From Cristatella mucedo (Eukaryota > Bryozoa > Phylactolaemata > Cristatellidae), in contig WPIO01000065.1 in assembly GCA_009760855.2 (NCBI GenBank), positions 631,001 through 695,000 on the forward strand: DNA of 64,000 nt, in the 5' to 3' direction. The position numbers and the translations under genes are program-made. Of the stretch, positions 54,541-64,000 are shown piece after piece. The notes under the pieces were generated by a model. The model saw only the letters and a list, made by a program, of their open reading frames with translations, searched no databases and was not told the DNA's origin. Position 1 is the first letter of the stretch, and the number at the start of each line of letters is the position of its first letter.

Positions 54541-56258
54541 GTGTCCGGTAATTCCATGCAGCACCTTGGTGTTTACATTCAAGGAGGCTACTAGTGACCT
54601 CGGCCGGAAGTTCACATCCCAAAAAACAAGGTAATCAGTAATCTATAACCTATTCTCATTTCCTGCTTTGATGGATGCATTGATCCGCTGCTGAAATGAA
54701 TAAATTCCACCAAGTTTTCCTTCAACCTTTCCTATCAAAGACACCGGAACGAGTTATTGAAGATCAGCTGCACTCATAAATTGAAACTTCTAACCTTGCT
54801 GTCAAGTTCCAGTCTGTTTTTAGAACTAATCACTCCACAGAGCCAGCATTGCTTCAGATGTATAACGACCTACTTAGGAATTCAGACTTAGGCAGAGTAT
54901 CTCTGATTTTTTTGCACAATCTTTCGGCAGCTTTTGATACCATCGATCACCAAGTCCTTCTTGAACGCCTCTAATCTCGCCTGGGCATCACTGGCACTGC
55001 GTTGATATGGCTCAGGTCCTATATCCAAGAGAGACTTCAGAGTAGTGATGTGAATGGACAATGATCGTTCGAGGAACCTTAGAACTAAGGGGTACCTCAG
55101 GGCTTTGTGCTTGGTCTCGTTCTTTTCATGGTTCATACTCTCCTTCTTGCCGATATAACTTCCATGCACAATCTAAACTTTCACTTCTATGCACATGACA
55201 CTCAGTTGTACCATTGCTTTCATTTCTCACAGTCCTCCAGCCCGTCGAATTCTCAAAACTTCCTGTCTGCATGTAAGGATCACATCTGCACATTGATGGC
55301 AGAAAACATTCTTAAATTGAAAGATAATAAAACCAGCCTACTCAAAATGGGCAAACCAAGTGTGATTCGGAAATTGGAAAGGGTAATGCTCAAAATTGGC
55401 TCTGCTGGCATGTCTCCTGTTGAATTTGCACGAAATCTAAATGTCATGTTTCAAAGTGACCTTTCAGTAGACGACTATATCAGCTCCACACTCAAGTCTG
55501 CCTACTTTCAGCCATGTAAAATTGCTTAAATTTGGGCTTGTTTAGACAGGGAAACCACAACTATTTTGGCTGATGCATTTGTGACAACTCGGCTCGACTT
55601 CTGTAATTCTGCGCTTGCTGGTCTACCGGCCTATGAAATCAGACGCTTACAGCTAGTGAGAAAGTCTGCAGCTAGGCTTGTCTGTCGTGAACCTCTCAGT
55701 TGCCACATCATACCCCGTCACCCCGACCTGCATTTACTCCCAGTCAAGCGGCTCATCAACTTTAAGGTTCTGTCACTCACTTTTAGGTCCCTTCATTCTT
55801 TGGCTTCAGCATACTTATCAGATCCACCACTACCAGGCTCAGCGTCGTACCTCCTGTTTTTCTGAATCTAATCGTTTACCTTCACCTCATATTAACCTCA
55901 GTTCCTTTGGAAACCGTGCCTTCAGTTCGTACACTCCCAAAGCCTGGAACTCAGTTACGACATGCATCACATCCCCTGACTGATGACATTAGAAAATAAG
56001 CTAAAAATGCTTGTATTTATTACAGCATTTAGTGGGTTCATGTAATTTATCCATTAGGTGATTATGCGTACTGACACTGGGCATGCTTTCATTAAGCATA
56101 TTTGAAGGATGACCCTGTGCATGCTACTTCTAACCGTGCTATGGTTGTTGTCATTGAGCTTGCTACCACTAATCATTCGATCACAATTTCTTTGCAGCAA
56201 ATGAAAAGTGCCCAGAAAGAGATTGAGTTCACTGAGGGCGCTATAACAAATTTATCAT
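54541..56258 (+). mobile_element. L2-B LINE, old copy
   Basis: Linker through RT (55107-55529, FHFYAHDTQLYHC with the YADD box altered to YAHD) and the C-terminal domain (55566-55865, RLDFCNSALAGLPAYEIRRL) to the 3' UTR and hairpin (CCCAGAAAGAGATTGAG...GGGCGCT) near 56250. Heavily mutated. Confidence 0.82.
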
Positions 56259-56461
56259 TAGTACTAACGCTATTAAGAACTTCAACACTTCGCCCGAACG
56301 CACGACGGCAGCTCCACGCTGCTGGTACCCGAAGTTTAAGTCGAAGTTTAGCCACGCTGCTTCTGTCAAAACAATAAAGACAAATAAAACAATAGAGCGT
56401 GCCCTTCACTCCAACGAATTGGTCGCTTGCTCTGGACTTCCGGTGGTCTCATCTTCCGTAT

Positions 56462-56606
56462 CCCACTTCTTGCTGGCCTAACGGCCTGTGCAATCAGGCG
56501 CTGACTGCTGGTGCAAAACCCTGCCGCTAGGCTCGTCTGTCGTGAGCGTAGTAGTTGCTACGTCAGGCCACGTCTTGCTGACATGCACTGACTCCCAGTC
56601 AAGCAG
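56462..56606 (+). mobile_element. L2-B fragment cut by Gypsy-2
   Basis: CTTGCTGGCCTAACGGCCTG to CCAGTCAAGCAG matches the LAGLPACAIRRLQL to LHWLPVKQ segment of L2-B ORF2 and stops abruptly where LTR sequence begins. Confidence 0.75.
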
Positions 56607-57141
56607 GGTATCGAATATCCACTAAATAGCTGTGCACCGCCTCTCGAAATTCGAGTCTCCGAGGTCTACGAAGAAAGGAACGGTAATGGACTTCGTGGAG
56701 CCGTGCTTTTAAGAGAACCGAAAGAGGCTCTGTCACTTCTGTGGCAGCAAGTCGGCGTAGAGGCAAGCGTTGCCCGAGCTAGGCGATTAAACTCGTCGGC
56801 TGGGAAATAAACTCTCTGCGGTATGCGGTGTGCAGACGGCAGCTGTCTTCATCGGATACGGAAGAACGGCTAAGTTTCAGCAGCAAGCCGAGCAGCAGAT
56901 CTTTCTTAAATCGAGCGAACTTGCCTGGGAAGGCGTGTCGTTACTTGAGAGCGAAGCGGCGACGAGGCAGCTCGACTGGCAGCCGACGCCCTTCGCTAAG
57001 CGACAGGATCGCGAAGGAGATGGGGCGTCAGAACTGCCTGCCGAGCTCGCTAGGACGGACGATAGGACAGCGTGCGAGCGAGCATCCAGCCAACTGCCAG
57101 CCGATAGCTGGGGCCGCACACTGAGCAGGACTTTCACTTGC
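56607..57141 (+). mobile_element. Gypsy-2 5' LTR
   Basis: About 535 bp collinear with the LTR at 15701-16235 (inverse). The matching LTR there is followed by a TGGTGGCGCGGACGGTGG primer-binding site. Here that site is cut at its start by the Gypsy-1 insertion, and its remainder (GGACGGTGGCGTCAGCAAGT) appears at 61764. Confidence 0.7.
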
Positions 57142-57555
57142 TGTAGTTTGTTCGCACAGCAGAGAGCCAGCCGATGCCCAACACCGACAGTTTATTCCCA
57201 ACGCATGGAGCCCAAGAGAACACGGCTTCCCTCAGCCCCTACTCTCACCCGACTCCCTGACCCCTGGTCGACTCTGATGATTCATCAACCACAACTGTGA
57301 ACCGGCCGACCCTGATGGTGAATCCACCATCTGGTCACCAGCTGGTCCATGCCACATCAAAGGCGGACCACAGCAGTGCACTGGCTGACCATGATGGTAA
57401 ATCCACCATCTGGCCACCAGCTGGTTACCAGCCTGTGTCCATACCACATCACAGGCGGACCACAGCTGTGCACCGGCCCCTCTCGGTGGTGCTTCCAACA
57501 GCTCACCAGCGGCTTATCAGAGGAGCCTGCATACAATACATACACATGAACTACA
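57142..57555 (-). repeat. Gypsy-1 3' LTR
   Basis: TGTAGTTTGTTCGCAC at the left, GAACTACA at the right. It contains a tandem pair of about 85-90 bp units (ATGGTGAATCCACCATCTGG...GGCGGACCACAG). Confidence 0.9.
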
Positions 57556-57660
57556 CGCTCCCTTGACCTTGAGGTCACAAGTCAGGAGCCGGCATACAAT
57601 ACATACATGCATACGTATATACGAACCACACGCCTCCTTGACCTTGAGGTCACAAGTTTG
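57556..57660 (-). repeat. Duplicated polypurine-tract / LTR-edge segment of Gypsy-1
   Basis: CCTTGACCTTGAGGTCACAA occurs at 57561 and 57636. The intervening bases repeat the LTR edge (GGCATACAATACATAC, GAACCACA). On the minus strand the purine-rich GGTCAAGGGAGCG directly precedes the LTR, so a 75-bp unit holding tract and LTR edge is present twice. Confidence 0.8.
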
Positions 57661-57708
57661 CACCACCAACACATGTAGCTGCAAGGTACAAAGCAGCAAT
57701 GAGCAAGC

Positions 57709-60535
57709 CTATCCGGTCAGGACATAGTCGTCGTACCGGTGTGGAAGTGTCACAGCGCGCCTGGGCCACTGTACTAATTCAGCTCTGTCGCCTTCAGGTG
57801 CTGAGGGCGCCTCTTCCTGCCCTGGTACGAGACGCAAGTCGGACACGTGGCGACGCACACCGTCGATCTCGATTCTCACGCCCTGGCCCTCACTGGTTAC
57901 CGTGCCCTCCGGCCACTCGGTCGTGCAACGAGCGCCGGCAGGCTTCACAAAGACTCGCTGGACGACCGCATATTGAGCAGTCCTCGGGCCCTGATCTGTC
58001 TGTGCTCTGAAGAGGGGTTTTTCCACTCATAGGAGGACAGCCTTCTGCAGGGCACCGATTCCTCGTGCAACCCGGCTGTTGGCGAGGTGTTGTACCAATA
58101 CACCATCATCAGGACGTCCTTGCCCGTGCGAGCCGCCATTCCCTTGATGGTCCTGTGATTTCGCTAAACGATGCCGTTGCCGGAGGGTTTATAGGCGAAA
58201 CGGTATATGGGCTCCATGCCCCAACGGTGGCAAAGACCGCAAAGAGCTGTTGAACAAAAGCTCGCACCGTTATCCATTAACAGCTGCTGCGGAGGGCCAC
58301 GTTCCCTAAACATTTCGCCGAGATTTTGCACAACAGAGTTTTCTCCCTCGTCGGGTATTCGCCTCCAGATAGAAAAACGGCTCGGTCCACAATCTACCAT
58401 GGTCAGATATTTTTTACCCATGAAATGCGTTACGTCGCAGGCCAGGCGCTGTCAATTCTCGCTTACATTCAGCACGCCTGGACTCCATGCGACTGGTGCA
58501 GGATCGATCGACTTGGAACGAGGGCAGGCCTTCACGACGGCTTCAATGTCCTTTCGCCGGATAGTAGCTTTCGGGTGGCACATTCTGGCAAGGTACAGTG
58601 TCCTGTCAACTCCAAAGTGGTGAAGGCTGTGGAAACTTTTTAGGTCGACGCTGACCGCCAGCAAAGATGCCTGCTCTGGAACAGCGAGACAGCTTACATT
58701 CGCCCTCATCCATTTCTGAGCGACGCGGGTCGGCTGGTCGGCTTTATTATTGCATGATCGCATCAGGACTACGGAAGCCTTCAGTCCACACTCTGACACC
58801 GTGTTGGCTATCAGTGCTAGCCTGCGTTTGATAAGCGCCTCTCCCATGCCGTGGGCTCGTACAGACTTATCTCCAACCAGCAGTGACTGTAACCATCCGT
58901 GAACAGTTGCTGAATCTGTCCGAATCTCCACCTGCCGTAATGACCAAGCAATGGCCAGATTGAAGCCCTTGATGATAGCCTCCAGCTCAGCAACATTGAT
59001 GTGGGCTATTTCGTCAGCTTTTTGCAGCCAGGAGGCATCCTCGACGATTCTTTCTCCTATATCCAGGCATGTGCCGATAGCAAGGCTGCTGGCATCACAC
59101 CAGAGGATGCCACTATCCACATTCGGCACATTCCAAATGCCTGAGACTGGATCGTCGGCATGCAATCGCTGCATCAATTCACTCGCCATGGCTATGACAT
59201 TTTCACCAACGACTGAGTCCCAACCGACATCGCCAGCGGCTCGCTTTAAGTAACTGCAGGCCGGGCGAAGCCAGCCTGCGACTGGGAAATGCCCGATCAG
59301 CTGCCGCACCACAAAAACAGCTGGCGTCGTGATGGGGCGTTGGGCAATGCGCTCACCACGTTATCGCGGCACCAACAAAGATCCTCACCTTCCTTTTGCC
59401 TGCATACGCGAAGGCCAAGGACCCTTCCGCCAGCGAGGCTTTCTGGCGGCTTAGCCTCCAAACCAAATGTTCGTAGCAAGTCGATTACCTCACCATTCGA
59501 GACGACACTTTTATTGACAACAATATCGTCGACAAACGAATCGGTGCCAGTACGAACTCGCTCATCCATAGACAGGACCTTTGTCAGAATCGCGGTCATT
59601 ATTTTCGGAGCGACATTAAGTCCGAAACCTAGTCGTGTGAGGCAGTACCGACGGCCTTTGTACTCCACTACCTGATATTGCCAGAGAGCTGGATCAACAT
59701 GCACCTGCAAGTATGCTTTTCGCAGGTCAATTATGCTCGCGCTCGCGCCCAGCCGTCGCCATGCTCTGAGCTTAGTGCTAAACACATCGCCACCAGCCGT
59801 GTGACTCGAGATAAACTGATTAAGTTCTCGGTAGTCTATCACGGGCCTCACTTTGCCCTTACTTGCCTGTACGACGGCCATTAGAGGGATCAGGCCACCA
59901 CAATAACCAGCGAACGGCTGCAACCAGCCTTCCTTGATCCACTCTTCCACCTCCTTTTCGTAGTCGGCACGAATTTCCTCTCCCACATGATATGAAGCGA
60001 TATGGTTCGTCAATTGGGGTACGACACAACGATTCGTCCACTCCCACTTGACTAACCAGCACCCCTGATTGAATACTGCCTTAAAGTCCTTGTCGTCAAT
60101 CAGTACGTCAGCTGCCGACAATGCTACAGCACGTTTGACACTAGGAGACGCCACTACTGCTGCCTTGGAACGGTGTGTTGGCTCTAGAACTGCCCTTTGG
60201 TACATGAACTCAACATGACCAGCGGAAGGACCGATAATCACGCCGCCTAGGAGTTCAATGGCATCCATACCGAGTAGTAACCCAAAACCGGGAAGAACAT
60301 CTGACACAAGGCAGTCCAGCACTATGGTTCGTCCGCAGAGGGCTACCGTAGCAACGCACGTGGACTTGCAGACAGCCGTGGCTCTATTCATCATCATGAC
60401 CTCCTCGCACGCTCGCCTCACCCTCGCAGGGTCCGCAAGCGTCGCCGAAATGATGGACCTCGAGCACCCAGTATCCACGAGCGCAGACGCCTCAGAGTTT
60501 TCGATGAGGACACGTACCGAAGGAAGGCGCGCCAT
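57709..60535 (-). pseudogene. Gypsy-1 pol (PR-RT-RH-IN), broken
   Basis: The first frame (60535-59297) carries the protease active site DTG (residues 21-23) and RT with IIDLRKAYLQ, LTRLGFGLNVAP and FVDD (334-337). A frameshift near 59305 leads to the RNase H frame (SGILWCDASS, NVAELEA, RTDSATVHGW) and the integrase zinc-binding region (H and HH near FHSLHHFGVDR). An in-frame stop at 58452-58454 follows. The integrase core shows TMVDCG and LLMDNG; the codon expected for the third catalytic acid is a TAG (58164-58166). A further frameshift lies near 58030, and the end (VDG-VRRHVSDLRLV) resembles Gypsy integrase C-termini. Confidence 0.9.
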
Positions 60536-60576
60536 AACGGAGAGGAAAGCACCGGCGCAGTAATGCGTGCTCTCCC

Positions 60577-61308
60577 CTACTCGTTTTTTGGCCAGTTTGA
60601 TATGACGGCCCGATCCGAGCAGTTAGCAGCGAGATGTTGAATGCTCCCACAGACGTAGCAGTGTCTCCCGCGACCACGGCGCGCCGCTTTAGAAGGACAA
60701 TCACGGCTTAAGTGCCCGATAGCCTTGAACAGGAAACACACAACATCTCTGTTAGTTGGTGCCTGGGCAGGCCATACCGAACGAGAACCGGATGAGAAGC
60801 AACTTCCTGCCGCCTTCGGAATGCTGACGCTCGCCTTTACTATGACGCGAGCCTTCTCGACAAGAACATCCGCAGGCATTTCCGCGAGGTTGCATGAGGC
60901 TTGGAGGTGCCTCTTTGCGGCCTCCGGCAGCCCAGCGACAAAGGCGAATTTGACAAAATCACCGGCCACCAGCCTAGCCAACCGATTCAAGTCCGCCCAA
61001 AAGCCATCCACATTTTCACCTTCAGCAAGGCGACGCGAGGCGAATTCCTCGTAGGCATCAAAGCGATTCGGCGAGAATGCTGCCAGCAGCGCTTTTCTAA
61101 CCTTGGCGTAGTCTTCCTTAGCCGCCTCGGGGACGCCATCGTAGACCGCATATGCCACACGTGTAAGGAATAGCGGTACGAAGTTTTGCAAGTCATCAAC
61201 TCCTTGCATCTTGGCCAATCTTTCGAACCGATTTAGCCATTCAGCGAAGTCCCCGCTGCCGTCGAATCGCGAAATTTTTGCTTCCATCAGTTGTACTTTC
61301 AGACTCAT
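60577..61308 (-). pseudogene. Gypsy-1 gag
   Basis: 244 codons from the ATG at 61308 (MSLKVQLMEAKISRFDGSGD). The frame is open further upstream but that lies in the leader. Capsid-like helices (FAEWLNRFERLAKMQGV, DYAKVRKALLAAFSP) precede two zinc knuckles. The first (CFLFKAIGHLSRDC) has lost its second cysteine; the second (CYVCGSIQHLAANC) keeps C-x2-C-x4-H-x4-C. Gag is the structural particle protein. It is the only full-length frame of this element. Confidence 0.88.
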
Positions 61309-61349
61309 CTTTATATGGACCGCACAGTCGCTCCCGCCGAGAAATAGCT

Positions 61350-61757
61350 TGTAGTTTGTTCGCACAGCAGAGAGCCAGCCGATGCCCAACACCGACAGCT
61401 TATTCCCAACGCATGGAGCCCAAGAGCACACGGCTCCCCTCAGCCCCTAACCCGACCCCCGTCCCCTGGTCGACTCTGATGATTCATCGACCATAACTGT
61501 GCACCGGCCGACCCTGATGGTGAATCCACCATCTGGCCACCAGCTGGTCCATGCCACATCAAAGGCGGACCACAGCAGTGCACTGTCCGACAATGATGGT
61601 GAATCCACCATCTGGCCACCAGCTGGTTACTGGCCTGTGTCCATACCACATCACAGGCGGACCACAGCTGTGCACCGGCCCCTTTCGGTGGTGCTTCTAA
61701 AAGCTCACCAGTGGCTTATCAGAGGAGCCTGCATACAATACATACATACGAACTACA
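61350..61757 (-). repeat. Gypsy-1 5' LTR
   Basis: Same ends and same internal tandem pair as the 3' LTR. By eye it differs at about 20 positions and one short indel, so the element is not a recent insertion but is younger than its Gypsy-2 host. Confidence 0.9.
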
Positions 61758-61820
61758 GTTGCATGGACGGTGGCGTCAGCAAGTGCCGCCCGCCTGTGCG
61801 AGCTGGATTAGTTGTTGGCA

Positions 61821-62840
61821 ATGGCAACCCACGAAGGCTTCGCCTCCTTTGATGAGGAAATGCAGGCGTTCGGCGATTACCTGGATATGTTCGAGCACTA
61901 CGTGCTAGCTCAAGAGATCCCGGAAGGTCGCCATAAAGCAATTTTTCTGAGTTCTATCGGAGCTAATGCATACGTGCTGCTGCGTAGTATTGTATTGCCG
62001 GCTAAGCCGTCGGATAAGAGCCTGTTGGAACTCACACATGCACTTTCAGACCATCTTATGCCTGTACCGCTCGAAATTTCTGAGACCTACACGTTCCACT
62101 GTCGTCATTAACGACCAGGTGAAACAGGAGAGATTTTCAGGCTGCCTGGCATCTTGCGGCAAATTCTTGTCGGTAGCTCTGCGAAATCAGCTGGTATGTG
62201 GTCTTTTGTTATATGCTACTCGGCAAAGGTTATTGACAGTAAAATGTCGGACACTGAAGATAGCATTAGACATTGCGACACCGGCAGAACAGTCGAAAAA
62301 AGAGGTCGTAGCTATGGAAAAAGGTTCCGAGCATTCGGCTGCCGAATGTAATATATCTCCGTCTGTAACTCCACAAAGCCATAAGGACTAAGTGGGAGTT
62401 TTGTATAATGCACTCACAGCCTAGGCGGCATTCGGTATGCATTCGGTAGCCAGCAGACTTCATCTCACGAAACAAAGAGAAAGTGGGAAGCATAGCAGAG
62501 TCAGAAGAGCAGTTGAGGTACTGAGTAGCATGAAAGTAGCAGCTCAGGGCCGCCTAAAAGGATGGGCCCTAGTCGATAACAGAAGAGTAGTTATCGTTGG
62601 GAAAGAATTGTGGAAGTGAGTTCCACAGAATAGCAGCTGCAGAGCAATAGATTCTGTCGCCAATGGTCGTTAAGAGGAGGAATGGAACAGCTAATGTATT
62701 GTCCATACAGGACCTGAGGGCACGAGGAAGCTGAAACTGGTGCAGCAGTTCCGCTAGGTATGGAGGGGATAAGCCGTGGCGGGCCTTGTGGGTCCGAATC
62801 TTTGCTAGTTGACAGGATGAGCGGACCGAACTCTAAGCCA
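61821..62840 (+). pseudogene. Gypsy-2 gag, broken
   Basis: From an ATG at 61821: MATHEGFASFDEEMQAFGDY, AIFLSSIGANAYVLLRSIVL, KSLLELTHALSDHL: the usual Gypsy capsid pattern (LLSSVGAxTYxLLRxLL). A frameshift near 62100 moves the ALRNQLVCGLLLYATRQRLL block to another frame. The L2-A insertion follows; gag resumes near 62840. Confidence 0.85.
62345..62797 (-). mobile_element. L2-A LINE 3' end inside Gypsy-2 gag
   Basis: ATCTCCGTCTGTAACTCCAC, CACTCACAGCCTAGGCGGCA, AGAGAAAGTGGGAAGCATAG and CCGTGGCGGGCCTTGTGGGT repeat 23945-24390 of the long L2-A copy. 5'-truncated at about 450 bp. Confidence 0.9.
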
Positions 62841-62851
62841 ATTGCAAGCGA

Positions 62852-64000
62852 ATGAGCTACTTCCGGCTTAACATAGAGCGAATGGTGCAGGTGCCCTCAT
62901 TACCGAAGAATATGCCATATCTGCGGATACAAGGTCATATTCAAAGAGTGTGTAAAAGCAAAGATCGGCATCCGATGGGAGCGGCAGGAAAAGCGACGGC
63001 CAAAGAAAAAAATTCACACGATTCCGAGGACGGCATGCAAGTTTCAGACGACGTTGATTTCCTTCATTCTGCGAGTAGTGCGACCCAAAAACCGTGCATA
63101 ATACGGGTCCGTGTTGAATGTACACCCGTTCACATGGAATTTGACAAGGGATCGAGCATTTCTCCGCTATCCTTGCATGAGTATAAACGTGTCTGTCCTC
63201 ATCTCGCCCTGAAGCCTAAGAAGATTACGCCACGGCCGTATGATGGTACTGCAGAGATATCTCCTGTTGGCGTAGTTCATCCTCAGGTTGAATACCAAGG
63301 AAAAAAGGAGCAGGCGACTTTTAGACCTTGCTGAAACCGACGTACCGCAGTTCGGCAGAGAATGGATGGTGGCTTTGATCTCGATATTAGTTGGATGATC
63401 TCAGCAAATTAATCGACAGAGCATCGAGACTTAGACACTGTTCTACAACAGCATGGCGTTATCTTTCACCAGACGCGGGTAAGTTCAGAAGCGTCTTGGC
63501 CAGATTGCACACTCGAGAAAATGCCGTACCCGTGCATATTAAATAACAAACTGTGCCATTTGCTATACGCGAGAACATCGAGGCGGAGCTAAAGAAATTG
63601 CGCTCTGCAGGGGTCATTTTCAGGTTGAGCAGAGCGAATGGGCGACTCCGGTGTTTCCAGTGCCCGACGACTCGATCCGCCTCTACGGGACTACAAAGCG
63701 ATGCTGAACTCTCAGCTAGTAATTGTGTCATACATAATGCCTTCGATAGACGACTTTCGGGAGAACCTAATTGGTGGAATCTTGTTTTCAAAGCTGAACC
63801 TGTTCCGTGCATTTACGAAGATCGAACTTGAAGAAGCGTCCAAAGTTGTTTGTCCCTATTACTACGCACATGGGTTTGTTTGAATACAACCGCTTGCAGT
63901 TCGGTGTCGTCTCCGCTCCAGCTATTCATCAAAGGGCAATGGATCATTTGCTGTCTGAACTGCCTTGTGTATTGTGCGTGCTACCAGGGCGACATTTTTG
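62852..64000 (+). pseudogene. Gypsy-2 zinc knuckle, protease and reverse transcriptase, broken
   Basis: The knuckle is degraded (YLRIQGHIQRVCKSK keeps only G, H and the last C). The protease has FDKGSS where DTG is expected, with SPVGVVHPQVEYQGKKEQA downstream. RT starts in two frames (63553: PFAIRENIEAELKKLRSAGV; 63690: DYKAMLNSQLVIV, MPSIDDF and LFSKLNLFRAF, where the catalytic aspartate D-L is changed to N-L). Several stops follow to the window edge. Confidence 0.82.

Larger units (their letters stand above)
57142..61757 (-). mobile_element. Gypsy-1: complete LTR retrotransposon, inactivated
   Basis: 4.6 kb bounded by two LTRs (414 and 408 bp, about 95% alike by eye) that begin TGTAGTT and end AACTACA. 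Order on the minus strand: LTR, gag with zinc knuckles, protease, reverse transcriptase, RNase H, integrase, LTR. Flanks CTTGC and GTTGC fit a 5-bp target duplication. The Pol order PR-RT-RH-IN is that of Ty3/Gypsy. Inserted in the primer-binding region of Gypsy-2. Confidence 0.9.
61758..64000 (+). mobile_element. Gypsy-2 internal region (continues off the right edge)
   Basis: Starts with the residual primer-binding site, then gag, protease and reverse transcriptase in decayed frames, interrupted by an L2-A copy at 62345-62797. The 3' LTR is outside the window. Confidence 0.85.

Noticed and set aside
1-64000. Bacterial operon or prophage interpretation, ribosome-binding sites, rho-independent terminators
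   Set aside because: Spliced metazoan gene, LINE/SINE density and LTR elements show animal nuclear DNA, so prokaryotic signals were not sought further.

Overview
This window is animal nuclear DNA that is rich in repeats. The only gene placed with high confidence is a metazoan-type SREBP (sterol regulatory element-binding protein), with GT-AG introns of 143 bp to 4.4 kb. A class A 7TM receptor frame is the second gene candidate. Most of the rest is L2/CR1-like LINEs with microsatellite 3' tails, tRNA-derived SINEs, Gypsy LTR elements and relics of hAT, MULE and pogo-like DNA transposons. The SREBP and the repeat types fit an invertebrate. I cannot name the phylum from sequence alone. Almost all recognisable transposon reading frames are broken.

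Layout. 1-8769, minus strand: SREBP in eight exons. It is complete at the N-terminus and runs off the left edge before its C-terminus. Its promoter (8770-8911) has an SRE-like element 16 bp from a CCAAT box, the usual layout of an SREBP target gene. Intron 3 (4.4 kb) holds LINE and SINE fragments. 9.2-10.4 kb: one unplaced short frame. 10.5-13.8 kb: L2-B LINE copies, some nested. 13.9-15.3 kb: a MULE relic with a SINE inside. 15.4-16.2 kb: an LTR element with a visible primer-binding site. 17.0-18.2 kb: nested L2-B copies. 18.2-20.8 kb: nothing recognised. 21.1-22.9 kb: a hAT (TTF/DUF4371) transposase relic. 24.0-27.4 kb: a nearly full-length L2-A LINE on the minus strand. 27.8-28.7 kb: the 7TM receptor. 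29-41 kb: scattered LINEs, SINEs and a three-copy unclassified repeat.

42.74-44.76 kb: an odd 2-kb block. Its ends are inverted and made of repeated C-rich motifs, and its interior holds telomere-like CCCTAAA/CCCTAA blocks and 9-10 bp minisatellites. 45.2-52.3 kb: more LINE and SINE material, including one L2-B copy inserted in another. 52.6-56.6 kb: three decayed L2-B pieces, one carrying a 187-bp hAT MITE. 56.6-64.0 kb: a Gypsy element (Gypsy-2, plus strand) whose primer-binding site is split by a second, complete LTR element (Gypsy-1, minus strand, 57142-61757). Gypsy-2 continues past the right edge.

If expressed, the SREBP would be an ER-membrane transcription factor released by S1P/S2P and turned over through an FBW7-type phosphodegron, both of which are visible. 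The other features do not form a pathway. They form a record of successive insertions that can be put in relative order from the nesting. L2-A, L2-B and L2-C are my own labels for groups that share sequence within this window, as are Gypsy-1 and Gypsy-2.
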